From positions 1 through 64,000 of the forward strand of contig CAIVDU010000071.1 of NCBI GenBank assembly GCA_903904815.1: a stretch of 64,000 nt of DNA, written 5' to 3'. The notes under the pieces are model-generated. The model worked only from the letters and a program-made list of their open reading frames with translations, was not told the DNA's origin and did not search any database. Shown here piece by piece: positions 9,072 to 18,210 of this stretch (within the stretch, counting starts at the first letter, position 1; each line of letters starts with the position of its first letter). The translations under genes were made by a program, and so were the position numbers. The DNA is from an uncultured Armatimonadota bacterium (GTDB lineage: Bacteria; Armatimonadota; Fimbriimonadia; Fimbriimonadales; Fimbriimonadaceae).

Positions 9072-9800
9072 ATGGTGTCCCTCCCCAACTACGAAACCCT
9101 AAGAACTGCTCCGCCTGACCGGCCGGCGATGTTTCAGCGGTGGCGCTCGCTCCTCTTTCTTCATTTCCGGTGCGATCCGGCGGAGATTCAGGCGCTGTTG
9201 CCCCCTGGGCTCGAGGTCGATACTTTCGACGGATCCGCTTGGGTGGGTCTCGTTCCCTTTCTCATGGAAGGCGTCAGGCCGGTGGGAATGCCCGCGCTTC
9301 CTTGGTTGAGCGCCTTTCCCGAAACGAACGTCCGGACGTACGTGCATCGAAACGGCGTGCCCGGAGTCTGGTTTTTTAGCCTGGATGCGGCGAACCCAAT
9401 GGCTTGCGCCTTTGCCCGGAAGTTCTTTTCCCTCCCCTACTTCGATGCTCGGATGGGAGTTGCCGATGACGGCGACCGCATCACTTACGAGGGAATCCGA
9501 AACGACCTTAAGACCGGCTCAACCATCACGTGCGAAGTCGGCATGAAGCTGCCAGAGTCGACGCCGGGTTCACTGGAGTACTTCCTCGTCGAGAGATACT
9601 TGCTCTTCGTATTCCGCCTAGGCAGGCTCTACCAAGGCAGAGTCTTCCACGAGCCGTACTCGCTAAGAGTGGCCAGCGTAGCCGGAGTCGAGGAGAATCT
9701 GATCAAAGCCGCCGGCATCGTGCCTCGCGACTTCGAGCATGCGGTGTTCTCGCCAGGCGTTGACGTCCGTGTCTATCGCCTTACCGAGGTTGCTGACTAG
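9072..9800 (+). CDS. DUF2071 (YqjF-like) family protein
   Basis: A 242-residue protein from the ATG that gives MVSLPNYETL. The frame opens 165 bp earlier, but that stretch overlaps the divergent gene and is not family-like. It matches the DUF2071/YqjF family: RWRSLLFLHF near the start, the LPPGLEVDTFDGSAWVGLVPF segment, then NVRTYV and a conserved GVWFFSLDA strand. These resemble acetoacetate-decarboxylase-like beta folds, and their activity is not established. It overlaps the convergent Cys-rich gene by four bases. Confidence 0.82.
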   Translation: MVSLPNYETLRTAPPDRPAMFQRWRSLLFLHFRCDPAEIQALLPPGLEVDTFDGSAWVGLVPFLMEGVRPVGMPALPWLSAFPETNVRTYVHRNGVPGVWFFSLDAANPMACAFARKFFSLPYFDARMGVADDGDRITYEGIRNDLKTGSTITCEVGMKLPESTPGSLEYFLVERYLLFVFRLGRLYQGRVFHEPYSLRVASVAGVEENLIKAAGIVPRDFEHAVFSPGVDVRVYRLTEVAD

Positions 9801-10003
9801 AACTCTTCGCCGTCTTCCGTGCGGACGCTGGTCGCCGGCTCCGCATCGACAATATCCCAGTTGTCGCAATCGAGGCGCTTGCAGTAGATCATTCTCTGCG
9901 GTACACCGTCCTGACCTGTGACATTGGCGATCTTGGAGAACCGGCACTCTAAACAGAGTTCGGGCTCCAGGAGTCTGACGATTTTCAAGTTCTTCTGTGC
10001 CAT
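9797..10003 (-). CDS. Cys-rich mini-protein, possible zinc ribbon
   Basis: A 68-residue protein starting at ATG 10003, chosen over the upstream ATG because AGGAG sits five bases before it. It carries CLEC at about 16-19 and CKRLDC about 25 residues later, a two-knuckle arrangement that could bind one zinc ion. The C-terminus is acidic. It has no hydrophobic segment. I do not recognise the family; DNA, RNA or protein binding is possible. It overlaps the convergent DUF2071 gene by four bases. Confidence 0.6.
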   Translation of the reverse strand: MAQKNLKIVRLLEPELCLECRFSKIANVTGQDGVPQRMIYCKRLDCDNWDIVDAEPATSVRTEDGEEF

Positions 10004-10164
10004 CCGTGCTCCTAAGGCGAACCCCATTCCTTGGCATTAGCCAGGGGCTCTCCCATGTTTTTGGCCTTTTGGCTCTCGACTGGGTCGTAAGGATTGCTAG
10101 TGTTTCCGAGAAAGCATAATGAGTGGGTTGATGCCGCTTAGCACGCCAGAGACTTACCCATTTG

Positions 10165-10250
10165 CTGATATGAGAGTTTGCAGTTCGCAGCCTACAGGAA
10201 ACTGTCGGAACGGATTCCAGGAACGCCTGCTTTCATTCCTGGTTGTAAGA
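10165..10250. repeat. Dispersed hairpin repeat, copy 1
   Basis: An 86-bp non-coding stretch that matches 39256-39335 over most of its length, both starting CTGA and containing GTCGGAACG-ATTCCAGG and CTTTCATTCCTG. It contains an inverted repeat CCAGGAA (10217-10223) and TTCCTGG (10236-10242). Nothing else is seen in the gap between the Cys-rich gene and aat. Confidence 0.6.
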
Positions 10251-10304
10251 GCACCTCTCATCCCTACTGCAGACAGCCAACTGCAAACTGCGAGCTCCGA
10301 CTAA

Positions 10305-10919
10305 ATGAGAGGCGATGAGTTAACGCCATGGATGGTCCGCTACGGATACGAGCGGGCCGCGTTTCCAATGACGATGGAAGATGAGCGGGTCGAGTGGTTT
10401 CAGCCTCGACGCCGCGCCCTGTTCCCCATCGAAGGAATCCATGTCAGCCGATCGCTCGAGAAAACCATCCGACGCCAGGAATTCGAGATCCGGTTCGATA
10501 CTTCGTTCGAAGCCGTCATGCGAAACTGCTTGCGTCCAGAGGACAACTGGATCAGTGAGGACTTCATCCGCTGCTACACGCAGATCCATTTGGAAGGATG
10601 GGGCCACTGCTCCGAGTGCTGGTTCGAGGGGGAACTCGTGGGTGGGGTTTACGGAATCGCGATGGGCTCCTGTTTTTGCGCAGAATCAATGTTCCACCGA
10701 AGAACAAACGCCTCAAAGGTAGCCCTCTGGGCGATGGTGAACAAATGCCGTGAGTTAGGATTCACCATCTTTGACGCCCAAATCATGAACCCCCACCTTC
10801 AGTCGCTTGGCGCCTACGAGATTCCTCACCGCGCCTACCAGAGAATCCTGGGAAAGGCCCTAACGGAGACAACGGAGTGGAGCAAGAATCCGTACTCAGG
10901 GGATAATGGCTCTCACTGA
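10305..10919 (+). CDS. aat: Leucyl/phenylalanyl-tRNA--protein transferase
   Basis: A 204-residue Aat protein. It transfers Leu or Phe from charged tRNA to the N-terminal Arg or Lys of proteins, tagging them for ClpS/ClpAP degradation in the bacterial N-end rule pathway. Visible motifs are the N-terminal YGYERAAFPM, then a WI (TWI-like) block, the LHLEGW-like segment HLEGWGHCSECW, LVGGVYGIAMG, the ESMFHRRTNASKVAL catalytic block, and DAQIMNPHLQSLGA. The length is slightly short of the roughly 230 residues typical of proteobacterial Aat because the N-terminus is trimmed. No clp gene is nearby. Confidence 0.93.
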   Translation: MRGDELTPWMVRYGYERAAFPMTMEDERVEWFQPRRRALFPIEGIHVSRSLEKTIRRQEFEIRFDTSFEAVMRNCLRPEDNWISEDFIRCYTQIHLEGWGHCSECWFEGELVGGVYGIAMGSCFCAESMFHRRTNASKVALWAMVNKCRELGFTIFDAQIMNPHLQSLGAYEIPHRAYQRILGKALTETTEWSKNPYSGDNGSH

Positions 10920-10969
10920 TCATCGCTGCGAGGAAGTGAAAAGCACATCGAGCCGACCGGAATAGACAA

Positions 10970-11509
10970 ATGACACCAGAACTGGACGGAAGAGGCGGGG
11001 GATACGGAAAGTTCGAGGGCAAGACTCTTTCGGAAATTCGAGGTATCTACGATCGTTGCCTTTCCGACCCTTCCATGCGCTCCGTCTCGATCGTACTCCG
11101 CGTCGCGAGGGAACAACTGGAGGCGCGCGGCAATTTGGGGCATTACCCGGTGTTCGCCTCCATCGCAGGCGCTGTCTTTGCAATCACTTTTTTGGTCAAG
11201 GGGTTCTTGCCGCTCGACATGCAGACAAACGTCCCTAAGCTTCAAATCAGCCTTGGATTCGTCACCGTCGCCCTCATCATCGGCGTCTTCGTGACATCAA
11301 AGGATCGAAAGGCAGGGTTGGCCCAAGAGCGAGCCATCGTGGAACTGTCGCGGGAGACGCTGGAGAAGATTGTCGAGAATCCTGAGTTCCGACCGAAACC
11401 ACTTGACTTCACGCAGGACCTCACCTTGAAGCGCCTCGTTGCCAATGCTAAGGACAGCCCAGCCGCAAGCCTGCTGTCCGTCCCAGCCCAAGCACCAGTC
11501 GCCGATTAG
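10970..11509 (+). CDS. Two-helix membrane protein, unknown
   Basis: A 179-residue protein with two hydrophobic helices at about 59-80 and 92-109 and charged cytoplasm-like flanks. The N-terminal 55 residues are Arg/Glu-rich and the C-terminal 70 form a likely amphipathic helix followed by an Ala/Pro tail. I do not recognise a family. It follows aat by about 50 bp on the same strand and could be co-transcribed. It ends just before the convergent GH42 gene. Confidence 0.6.
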   Translation: MTPELDGRGGGYGKFEGKTLSEIRGIYDRCLSDPSMRSVSIVLRVAREQLEARGNLGHYPVFASIAGAVFAITFLVKGFLPLDMQTNVPKLQISLGFVTVALIIGVFVTSKDRKAGLAQERAIVELSRETLEKIVENPEFRPKPLDFTQDLTLKRLVANAKDSPAASLLSVPAQAPVAD

Positions 11510-11517
11510 GCTCGCGA

Positions 11518-13515
11518 TCAAGCCTCAGGACGCAGAATCGCCACCGCATACGCGGGAAGCGTGATCTCCCCTTCGTAAACCTGCCCCGACAGCAGATCGG
11601 AGAAACGACCCTCTCGAAGAACGACCGACTGTTCTGTTCGGCAATGGTTGAGGACATAATACAAGCCGCCCCGAAGCACGACCTCGACGCCCTTGATTGC
11701 CGGCCCTAAGTCGACCGGTTCGACGCCGGCCTTGGCGGCAATATCCGCGTACAGCCACGCCGCGCCCGACTCTTCGAGCGCCGACCCGACGTAATACGCA
11801 GAGCCCTCTCCGAATCGATTGACAGTCACCACTGGCTCTCCCGCGTAGAACTCCTGCATGTAGGTCGCTAATGCCTCCGCACCCCTCAGTTGGATGCGAT
11901 CGCACAGTAATCCACATTCGAATATGTGGCCATTCTCTCCGCTGAAAAGAGCCGAGTTCTTCTCCTCGGGTGACAGGGCATCGGTCTCTTCGACCCAAAT
12001 TCCGAGCAGGTCCGACAGCGGTCCCGGATAGCCGTTCGGAAAAGCCCGGTCGGTGCCGTCGACGATGCCGGTGAAGTAGGTAGCGACGAATGTTCCCCCG
12101 GCTCTGGTGAATTGCTCCAGCTTCTCGGCCACCCCTGTCTTCACCATTTTCAGGACCGGCGCGATCACCAGCTTGTACTTAGAAAGGTCGGCCTCCGGCG
12201 AAACAACATCCACCGTGATGCCCGCGTCAAACAGTGCCTTGTAAGGCGCGAGCGTGGCCGGAAGGTACTTCAGGTCCCCGCTGGGGCCGATGGAATACTC
12301 CACCGCCCACCAGTTCTCCCAATCAAACAGCAGGGCGACTTGAGCTTCCACTCGACCGCCAATGGTTGCGTCGCCTAACGACTCGAGCTCACGACCAAGA
12401 ACGGCCACCTCTTTGAAGACGCGGGCCTCCGAGGATGCGGCGTGCTCGACCACCGCGCCATGGAACATCTCGGCTGCCCCCGGCGACCGTCTCCACTGGA
12501 AGTACATGATGGTGTCGGCGCCGTGGGCCATCGCTTGGTAAGACCACAGCCGCATTACGCCAGGGCGTTTCAAAGAGTTGTACTTCTGCCAATTCTGCTG
12601 GGAAGGAGTCTGTTCCATCAGCATCCAAGGCTCGCCTTCCTTCAAACCTCGCATGAGGGCATGGCGAAACGCGATCCACTCCGGTGCCGCAGACCGAGGC
12701 GGATAGCAGTCCCACGAGACGATGTCCAATTCCTTCGCCCAGGAGTGGTAGTCCAGGGTCTTAAAGGTGCCCATAAGGTTGGTGGTGATCGGGATATTCG
12801 GGGAGATCGCCCGAACCACGTCTCGCTCCGCTCGATAGCTATCGAGAATGCTCTCAGACTGGAAGCGGTCGTAATCGAGGATCAGCCCCTGAAATGTCCG
12901 CTGGCCGAGAGAGACGGGCGCTTCGATCTGAGACCAGTCCGTGTAGGTTTGCCCCCAGAACGCCGTGTTCCACCGGAAATTGACCTCCTGGAGCGTTCCG
13001 TAACGTGCCTTCAACCACTCACGAAACGCGGCCGAGCACTTTTCGCAGTAGCAGGTATTACCATATTCGTTGGAAATGTGCCAGACCACCAACGCAGGAT
13101 GATCGCCATATCTTTCAGCCATCTTCGTGGCAAGGCTAATCACCAGTCGACGGAAATTCTTCGAGTGTGGGCAAAACGTATGCCTTCCTCCGTGACTGAC
13201 TTTTCGACCCTCCGAATCCACTCTCAAAATGTCGGGATACTTCTGGTCCACCCAGGGGGGCGTGGCGGCAGTTGCCGTCGCCAAACAGATTTTGATCCCC
13301 CCGGCATGAAGTTTCTCGATGACGCGATCCAACCACTCGAAAGTCCATATGTCTTCGTCGGGCTGGATATTTCCCCACCCAAACACGGGCAGTGTGACCA
13401 CGTTGACGCCAGCCTTCTTCATCAACTCAACATCTTCATCCCAAACCGATTCAGGAAACTGCTCGGGGTTGTAGTCGCCACCGTGAAGAACAAAGGGAAA
13501 TCGAAGGTCGGACAT
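11518..13515 (-). CDS. GH42 beta-galactosidase
   Basis: A 665-residue glycoside hydrolase of family 42, the normal length. The general acid/base is Glu150 in WHISNEYG and the nucleophile is probably Glu301 in LMEQTPSQ. The zinc-site cysteines of the family are present at 115, 155, 157 and 160 (CYCEKC). A TIM barrel (about 1-390) is followed by the trimerisation domain and a C-terminal beta domain. No signal peptide is seen, so it likely works in the cytoplasm on imported oligosaccharides. GH42 enzymes cleave beta-galactosides and sometimes alpha-L-arabinopyranosides, which would fit the adjacent araBAD genes. It lies downstream of the TonB receptor gene but behind a terminator. Confidence 0.93.
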   Translation of the reverse strand: MSDLRFPFVLHGGDYNPEQFPESVWDEDVELMKKAGVNVVTLPVFGWGNIQPDEDIWTFEWLDRVIEKLHAGGIKICLATATAATPPWVDQKYPDILRVDSEGRKVSHGGRHTFCPHSKNFRRLVISLATKMAERYGDHPALVVWHISNEYGNTCYCEKCSAAFREWLKARYGTLQEVNFRWNTAFWGQTYTDWSQIEAPVSLGQRTFQGLILDYDRFQSESILDSYRAERDVVRAISPNIPITTNLMGTFKTLDYHSWAKELDIVSWDCYPPRSAAPEWIAFRHALMRGLKEGEPWMLMEQTPSQQNWQKYNSLKRPGVMRLWSYQAMAHGADTIMYFQWRRSPGAAEMFHGAVVEHAASSEARVFKEVAVLGRELESLGDATIGGRVEAQVALLFDWENWWAVEYSIGPSGDLKYLPATLAPYKALFDAGITVDVVSPEADLSKYKLVIAPVLKMVKTGVAEKLEQFTRAGGTFVATYFTGIVDGTDRAFPNGYPGPLSDLLGIWVEETDALSPEEKNSALFSGENGHIFECGLLCDRIQLRGAEALATYMQEFYAGEPVVTVNRFGEGSAYYVGSALEESGAAWLYADIAAKAGVEPVDLGPAIKGVEVVLRGGLYYVLNHCRTEQSVVLREGRFSDLLSGQVYEGEITLPAYAVAILRPEA

Positions 13516-13562
13516 GCCGAGCGAAGTTTATTTGATTGCCCCGAATTTTTGGTTGGCGAATC

Positions 13563-13597
13563 AAAAAATAGACCCCCGGTGCAGCGCGCCGGAGGTC
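13563..13597 (-). terminator. Terminator after the TonB receptor gene
   Basis: A 9-bp stem (13571-13579 with 13589-13597, one G-U) with a nine-base loop; read on the minus strand it is followed by TATTTTTT. A T run on the other side makes it potentially bidirectional. It sits between the receptor gene and the GH42 gene. Confidence 0.8.
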
Positions 13598-13620
13598 GAT
13601 CTTTTTTGTTGAATCCAAGT

Positions 13621-15615
13621 TCAGAACTTGAAAGTCAACTGCGAGTAGATGGTGGGTTTAATTAATCCACCGCTAGCGAACTGGCCACTGCCCAGCTGCG
13701 TGTATTGTCCGCTGCCGAGGTTACGGCCACCGATCGTGAAATCGCAGGTCTTCGACGGCTTATATCGAAGTTGCAGATCCATTCGGTGGTAGCTTGCGTT
13801 TCCGTCGGAGCTGCCGCCGGCAAAGTAAATGGCCTGGTCGAATGACAGCTTGTCGTTGAAGGTGTAAGTAGCGAGCTCTTTTAGTTCGTGCTTTGGAGTG
13901 GCGAAGGTCCCACCAGGAAGGTCGCTGATCTCGTAGGCATAGCCCACGTCGAACCTTAGCTTCGGTGTCGCCTGGATCTTGCCGCTCAATTCGAAGCCTC
14001 GGACCGTACTGCTGCCCGCGTCGACCTCTTGCCAGGGAATCACGACCGGATTACCGGGGATGGCAGCCAGCGTCTCATACGTTTTGAGGTGGTTGTACGA
14101 GTTCTGGAAGACCGACAATTCTGCCGTTGTTCGACTATTTACTTCCAATCGGTAGCCCGACTCTACTGCAGTCATGACCGTCGAAGGAAGTTTAGGGTCG
14201 CCCATGAGAGTAAGTTGACCCGGAAGGTACGCTCCCCCGCCGATAGGCACCGGAATCTGCTCCAGCGGCCATGCGAAGTCTGAAGTCGCTCGGTTAGGAG
14301 TCGAAACGGCACGACTGACGGAACTCCACCATGTGTGCTTGTCGTCCGGCTGAACCGCGATGCGAGCACTTGGCTCCACTTCCCATCCGGAAAAGTCGTT
14401 GTGCTCCACCTTCGTACCAATGGTTGCCTTGGTCGTCTTGCTCAATTGGATCTGGTCCTGAGCGAAGAAGCTGGAAACCTGGGTCGTCTCGGCATTAGGC
14501 TTGACAACCGTCTGGGCCGCCGTGTAGTCGTCAGCAGTCGTGCGGAAAGAAGCACCAGCGATGACGCTATTGTTCCCGAATGGCTGGAACCCGTGCTGAA
14601 ACTCGATGTCGATCGTACCATCGCGTGTGATCAACTCAGGATCTACAAAGTGGTAAGTGTGATCGTAACTCGCCTGGAGCGAATTAGAGCTACCGTTGGA
14701 GTAAGACTTTTCGATCTTGGCGAGTAAGCTGGTGCCTACGTTCGAGTAGGTTCCCCAGCCGGCAGTCTCGAACGGAAATGTCGACGTGAACGTACCGTTC
14801 GGCATGTCGATGCTGTACCGGTGCATGTCGCCCTCGAGGAGAACTTTGCCGGTCTCGGCAGATCCGCCGTCGTATCGGAAGCTGAAGCGGCTGCCATTCT
14901 CTGGATCGCCGTTCGAAGTTCCCGCATTGTTAAGGCTCGATTCGGCCTTGAGACCATAAGCAGTAACACGGAAATCGCCGTGACTGAGGGCCTCGCCGTA
15001 TCGAAGTGTGCCAGCAGCAAAAGTTCCGTGCGGCGCAGCTTGGGCAGAAATAGAAGCGCCCTTAGTGTTCTTTGCGTCCTTCGTGATGATATTGATGACA
15101 CCGTTCACGGCATTAGCGCCCCAAAGAGTTCCGCCTGGTCCACGGATCACTTCGATCCGCTCGATTTCATCCATGCTCATCGCATAGTCTTCCCAGTAAA
15201 CGCCTCCCCAAAAGCTGTTATAGATACTGCGGCCGTCAATGAGAACGAGCAACTGGCTTGAATACAGCGAGTTGAAGCCTCGAATCGAGACCGCGTACTG
15301 GTTCGAGTTCACTTGGGCAACCTGTACGCCAGGAACGAGTCTCAGAGCCTCGGGAATGTTAGTCGCTCCCGTTCGCTTGATGTCCTCAGCGGTCACAACC
15401 GAGATTGCAGCGGCAACTCCGAAGAGCGATTCGGCCTTCTTCGAAGCTGAAGTCACCTGCATCTTGGCGAGGTCCATGACGTCCAGACTGGTCAGGTCGT
15501 CCTTTTGCTCAGCTGCCGGCTTCGCCGGTTGCTGAGGACTCGTCTGCGCGTACGCGCTCTGCTCCAGCGCCAAAACCAAACCTAGCGCCGCAATTCCTAA
15601 TCGTCCCATTCGCAA
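13621..15615 (-). CDS. TonB-dependent outer-membrane receptor
   Basis: A 664-residue receptor. A signal peptide (about 1-23, ending YAQ) is followed by a plug domain (about 45-165) with the motifs ALRLVPGVQVAQV, SIRGFN, VLIDGRSIYN, IERIEVIRGPGGTLWGANAVNGVINI. A 22-strand-type barrel ends with the aromatic C-terminus LTFKF recognised by the BAM machinery. It imports a ligand too large or scarce for porins, energised by TonB-ExbBD. Placement between araBAD and the GH42 gene suggests an arabino- or galacto-oligosaccharide, though plug similarity alone would also allow cobalamin or siderophore. No SusD-like partner is present. AGGAGG precedes the ATG, and a long folded leader lies upstream. Confidence 0.92.
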   Translation of the reverse strand: MRMGRLGIAALGLVLALEQSAYAQTSPQQPAKPAAEQKDDLTSLDVMDLAKMQVTSASKKAESLFGVAAAISVVTAEDIKRTGATNIPEALRLVPGVQVAQVNSNQYAVSIRGFNSLYSSQLLVLIDGRSIYNSFWGGVYWEDYAMSMDEIERIEVIRGPGGTLWGANAVNGVINIITKDAKNTKGASISAQAAPHGTFAAGTLRYGEALSHGDFRVTAYGLKAESSLNNAGTSNGDPENGSRFSFRYDGGSAETGKVLLEGDMHRYSIDMPNGTFTSTFPFETAGWGTYSNVGTSLLAKIEKSYSNGSSNSLQASYDHTYHFVDPELITRDGTIDIEFQHGFQPFGNNSVIAGASFRTTADDYTAAQTVVKPNAETTQVSSFFAQDQIQLSKTTKATIGTKVEHNDFSGWEVEPSARIAVQPDDKHTWWSSVSRAVSTPNRATSDFAWPLEQIPVPIGGGAYLPGQLTLMGDPKLPSTVMTAVESGYRLEVNSRTTAELSVFQNSYNHLKTYETLAAIPGNPVVIPWQEVDAGSSTVRGFELSGKIQATPKLRFDVGYAYEISDLPGGTFATPKHELKELATYTFNDKLSFDQAIYFAGGSSDGNASYHRMDLQLRYKPSKTCDFTIGGRNLGSGQYTQLGSGQFASGGLIKPTIYSQLTFKF

Positions 15616-15830
15616 ATCTCCTCCTAAAGGTTGAAAGCCGTAATTAAAGCTATCAACACCCTGTAATGGATCGGCAAACGACCGGCATTCTTGACAGATG
15701 AAATTTAAATTGTTTTCGCGGTCGCAATAACCCGGTAGATCTGTCAGGCTTCCGCGTGGCCCCGCGTACCCCTTGGTCTATTTCCTAGCTGAAGGAAATA
15801 CGGGTTCGCACGGGGATTTTGGGGGAAATT
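15616..15830 (-). other. Structured 5' leader of the TonB receptor gene, class unknown
   Basis: About 215 bp of non-coding sequence after araD. In RNA sense two helices nest well: an outer 7-bp pairing (15809-15815 with 15760-15766) enclosing a 7-bp AU-rich hairpin (15794-15800 with 15779-15785), then a second perfect 7-bp pairing (15739-15745 with 15693-15699). The bases between the outer helices are GC-rich and the spacing to the strong ribosome-binding site is about 70 nt. This looks like a riboswitch or attenuator-type leader. I could not match it to a known class. Confidence 0.4.
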
Positions 15831-15902
15831 CTAGACGACAAAGAGTCCGTTGGCGAGGCCGTCATCTACTATTCTGAGCTGCGCACTGCTCACTTCCTCA
15901 GA

Positions 15903-16586
15903 CTACTGACCGTATCGGTTGTGGTACCGGTCGTACCACTTCTCGGCCTCTTCGGCGGGGATGACCTTCGGCTCCCCAAGAACCGATGCGAGCCACACCG
16001 TCTTGGCGACGTCTTCGGTCATGATGGCTGCCTTCAAGGCCGACTTCGGAGAAGAGCCCCAAGCGAACACGCCATGATTACCCATCAGGATGGCTGGGGA
16101 TCGGTTTCGGTACTTCAGAATTGCTTCCCCAATGTGTTCGCCTTCGTTGTCAACGTACGGAGCGCATGGAATCTCCGCCCCAAATTCGTCGGCAATCGCG
16201 GTCAGCACGAGAGGTACCGGACGATTTAAAGCAGCGAAGGCCGTGGCATGGTTGCTATGGGTGTGGATCACCCCCCTCACTCCCTCCACGTTTCGGTAAA
16301 GAAACAGGTGATGAGGCAGATCCACGCTGGGCCGAATTCCCTCGGTCAGCACTTCTCCCGTGGTCACTCGGACCGCGACCAGATTTTCAGGGGTAATCGC
16401 CTCGTAGTCCATGCCGGAGGGCTTGATGAAGAGGAGATCTGCCTCCACATCGTATCCGCTGGCGTTCCCGGAGTGCATCGTGACGAGTCCCGCTTTGGGA
16501 AGCATCCAGTTCGCCATTGCCACTTCCATACGCAGCTCAGCCAGTCGGGCATTGGCTTCAGTCGATAGGTCAAGCGCCACGGGCAT
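15903..16586 (-). CDS. araD: L-ribulose-5-phosphate 4-epimerase
   Basis: A 227-residue class II aldolase-fold epimerase that converts L-ribulose 5-phosphate to D-xylulose 5-phosphate, feeding the pentose phosphate pathway. The substrate loop SGNAS, the zinc-binding IHTHSNH and the GNHGVFAWG segment holding the third zinc histidine are all present. Its start overlaps the end of araB by 17 bp, so it is the last gene of the araA-araB-araD operon. No clear terminator follows before the receptor leader. Confidence 0.95.
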   Translation of the reverse strand: MPVALDLSTEANARLAELRMEVAMANWMLPKAGLVTMHSGNASGYDVEADLLFIKPSGMDYEAITPENLVAVRVTTGEVLTEGIRPSVDLPHHLFLYRNVEGVRGVIHTHSNHATAFAALNRPVPLVLTAIADEFGAEIPCAPYVDNEGEHIGEAILKYRNRSPAILMGNHGVFAWGSSPKSALKAAIMTEDVAKTVWLASVLGEPKVIPAEEAEKWYDRYHNRYGQ

Positions 16587-18210
16587 CCTCCCGAATTTCG
16601 ATCAGTTGTTTCATCACGTGAGCCAGATTCCCTTGCCACTCGGAGGTTCCGAGGGCATCGTGGAGGTCGGAGTAGAGGGAGAAGAGCTTCGCGTACACGG
16701 CGACGGCTTCGGGATTCGGATCATAAACGAGATCCTTCACTCCGCTCATAGCGGCTTGCGCCGCATAGACGTTGTCGTAAGCGCCGCCAACCACCGCGCC
16801 GAAGATAGCCGAACCGAGCGCGCAAGTTTGAGCAGACCGTGAGATCTTCATGGGCCGGTTGCAAACGTCGGCATAGATTTGCATCACGAAGCCGCTCTTT
16901 TCGGCGATGCCTCCACAGTTCACCACTTCCCTAACCGCGACTCCGTACTCTTCAAGTCGGTTGATGATCTTGAGCGCGCCAAAGGCGGTTGCTTCGACCA
17001 AAGTTCGATACACTTCGGCCGGCGTAGTCTGGAGCGTTTGCCCAACCAGGAGACCGGTCAGAAGGGGATCGACCAGAATCGTTCGATTGCCGTTGTTCCA
17101 ATCAAGAGCAATAAGCCCAGATTCTCCGGGCGACAGTTTCAGGCCGTCCTCCGTGAGTTCCTCATGCGACTTTCCACAGAATTTGGAGAACCAGTTGAAG
17201 ATGTCTCCGACCGCCGACTGCCCCGCTTCGAGACCATAACAGTCCGGAAGCACGGAGCCTTTGACAATTCCACAGAGTCCGGGAACATCTGCTAACGGCT
17301 CGTCCAACGGATGAACCATACAGTCGCAGGTGCTCGTACCAATGATCTTCACAAGGACGCCTGGCTTGGCTCCCGAGGCCACCGCGCCGAAGTGGGCATC
17401 GAAGGCTCCCACCGCTACCGGCGTCCCTTCTTTAAGGCCCGTTCTTGCCGCTACTTCGGCCGAAATCCCACCCGCCTTGTGGTCGCTCGTCACCGCAACG
17501 TCGTATAGACGATCACGCAGATCGGCCAGGCGCGGGTCGAGGGAGCTCAGGAACTCTTTGGTCGGCAGCCCACCCCACTCGGCGGCATACATCGCCTTAT
17601 GTCCAGCGGCGCAGACCGAGCGAGCCATCGTCTTGGGGTTGGTATTATCGGTCAGATATCCGGTGATCCAGTCGCAGCACTCCGCCCATGAATACGCTTC
17701 AGCGAAAACATCCGGCGCGACCCGCGCGCAGCGTAGGATCTTGGACCAGAACCATTCAGACGAGTAGGTTCCGCCACACTTCGCAAGATAGGGCGCGCCC
17801 TGATCTTTCGCCTTCAGGGTGATCTCCGCGGCCTCAGCGTGAGATGTGTGATCTTTCCAGAGCCAGCAATACGCGGCCAACTGATCCTTAAGATTCTCAT
17901 GAAACGCCAAGGGGGTTCCTTGCTCGTCGATTGGCAGTGGGCTTGAACCGGTGGTATCCACACCGAGCCCAATCACATCGGACGGATCGACTCCGACAAG
18001 CACCTCTTTGACAGTTGCATAGAAGCCTTCTACGTAGTCCGCCGGGTTCTGTCGCGCCAAGTTTGGGTCGCGGCGATCCAGCAAGACTCCCGCATCGCCA
18101 GACGGGTAGTTGTAAACGCTCGACGCCAGTTCTTCACCGGTCGCGGTATCGACGAGGAGGGCACGAACGCTGTTCGTGCCGTAATCAAGTCCAAGTGCGA
18201 GTTTAGCCAC
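16570..18210 (-). CDS. araB: L-ribulokinase
   Basis: A 546-residue FGGY-family kinase phosphorylating L-ribulose at O5 with ATP. The N-terminal phosphate-binding motif is [13 protein letters not shown], and the C-terminal half has the sugar-kinase signature [20 protein letters not shown] and the [13 protein letters not shown] adenosine-pocket region. The length fits AraB (about 550-570). It overlaps araA by eight bases and araD by seventeen, so translation of all three is coupled. Confidence 0.95.
   Translation of the reverse strand: MAKLALGLDYGTNSVRALLVDTATGEELASSVYNYPSGDAGVLLDRRDPNLARQNPADYVEGFYATVKEVLVGVDPSDVIGLGVDTTGSSPLPIDEQGTPLAFHENLKDQLAAYCWLWKDHTSHAEAAEITLKAKDQGAPYLAKCGGTYSSEWFWSKILRCARVAPDVFAEAYSWAECCDWITGYLTDNTNPKTMARSVCAAGHKAMYAAEWGGLPTKEFLSSLDPRLADLRDRLYDVAVTSDHKAGGISAEVAARTGLKEGTPVAVGAFDAHFGAVASGAKPGVLVKIIGTSTCDCMVHPLDEPLADVPGLCGIVKGSVLPDCYGLEAGQSAVGDIFNWFSKFCGKSHEELTEDGLKLSPGESGLIALDWNNGNRTILVDPLLTGLLVGQTLQTTPAEVYRTLVEATAFGALKIINRLEEYGVAVREVVNCGGIAEKSGFVMQIYADVCNRPMKISRSAQTCALGSAIFGAVVGGAYDNVYAAQAAMSGVKDLVYDPNPEAVAVYAKLFSLYSDLHDALGTSEWQGNLAHVMKQLIEIREDARGA

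Noticed and set aside
10119-10304. Short plus-strand frame before aat
   Set aside because: It lies across the dispersed hairpin repeat, has no ribosome-binding site, and is probably not coding.
12442-13665. Long open frame (about 400 codons) on the plus strand
   Set aside because: It is fully antisense to the GH42 gene, whose catalytic motifs are intact; the protein is rich in His/Arg/Pro as expected for an antisense shadow.
15616-15830. c-di-GMP-I (GEMM) or cobalamin riboswitch before the TonB receptor
   Set aside because: Segments such as GCC...CCGGGTTA recall GEMM, but the conserved ACGCAAAGCC core and the cobalamin box are absent, so I report only an unclassified structured leader.
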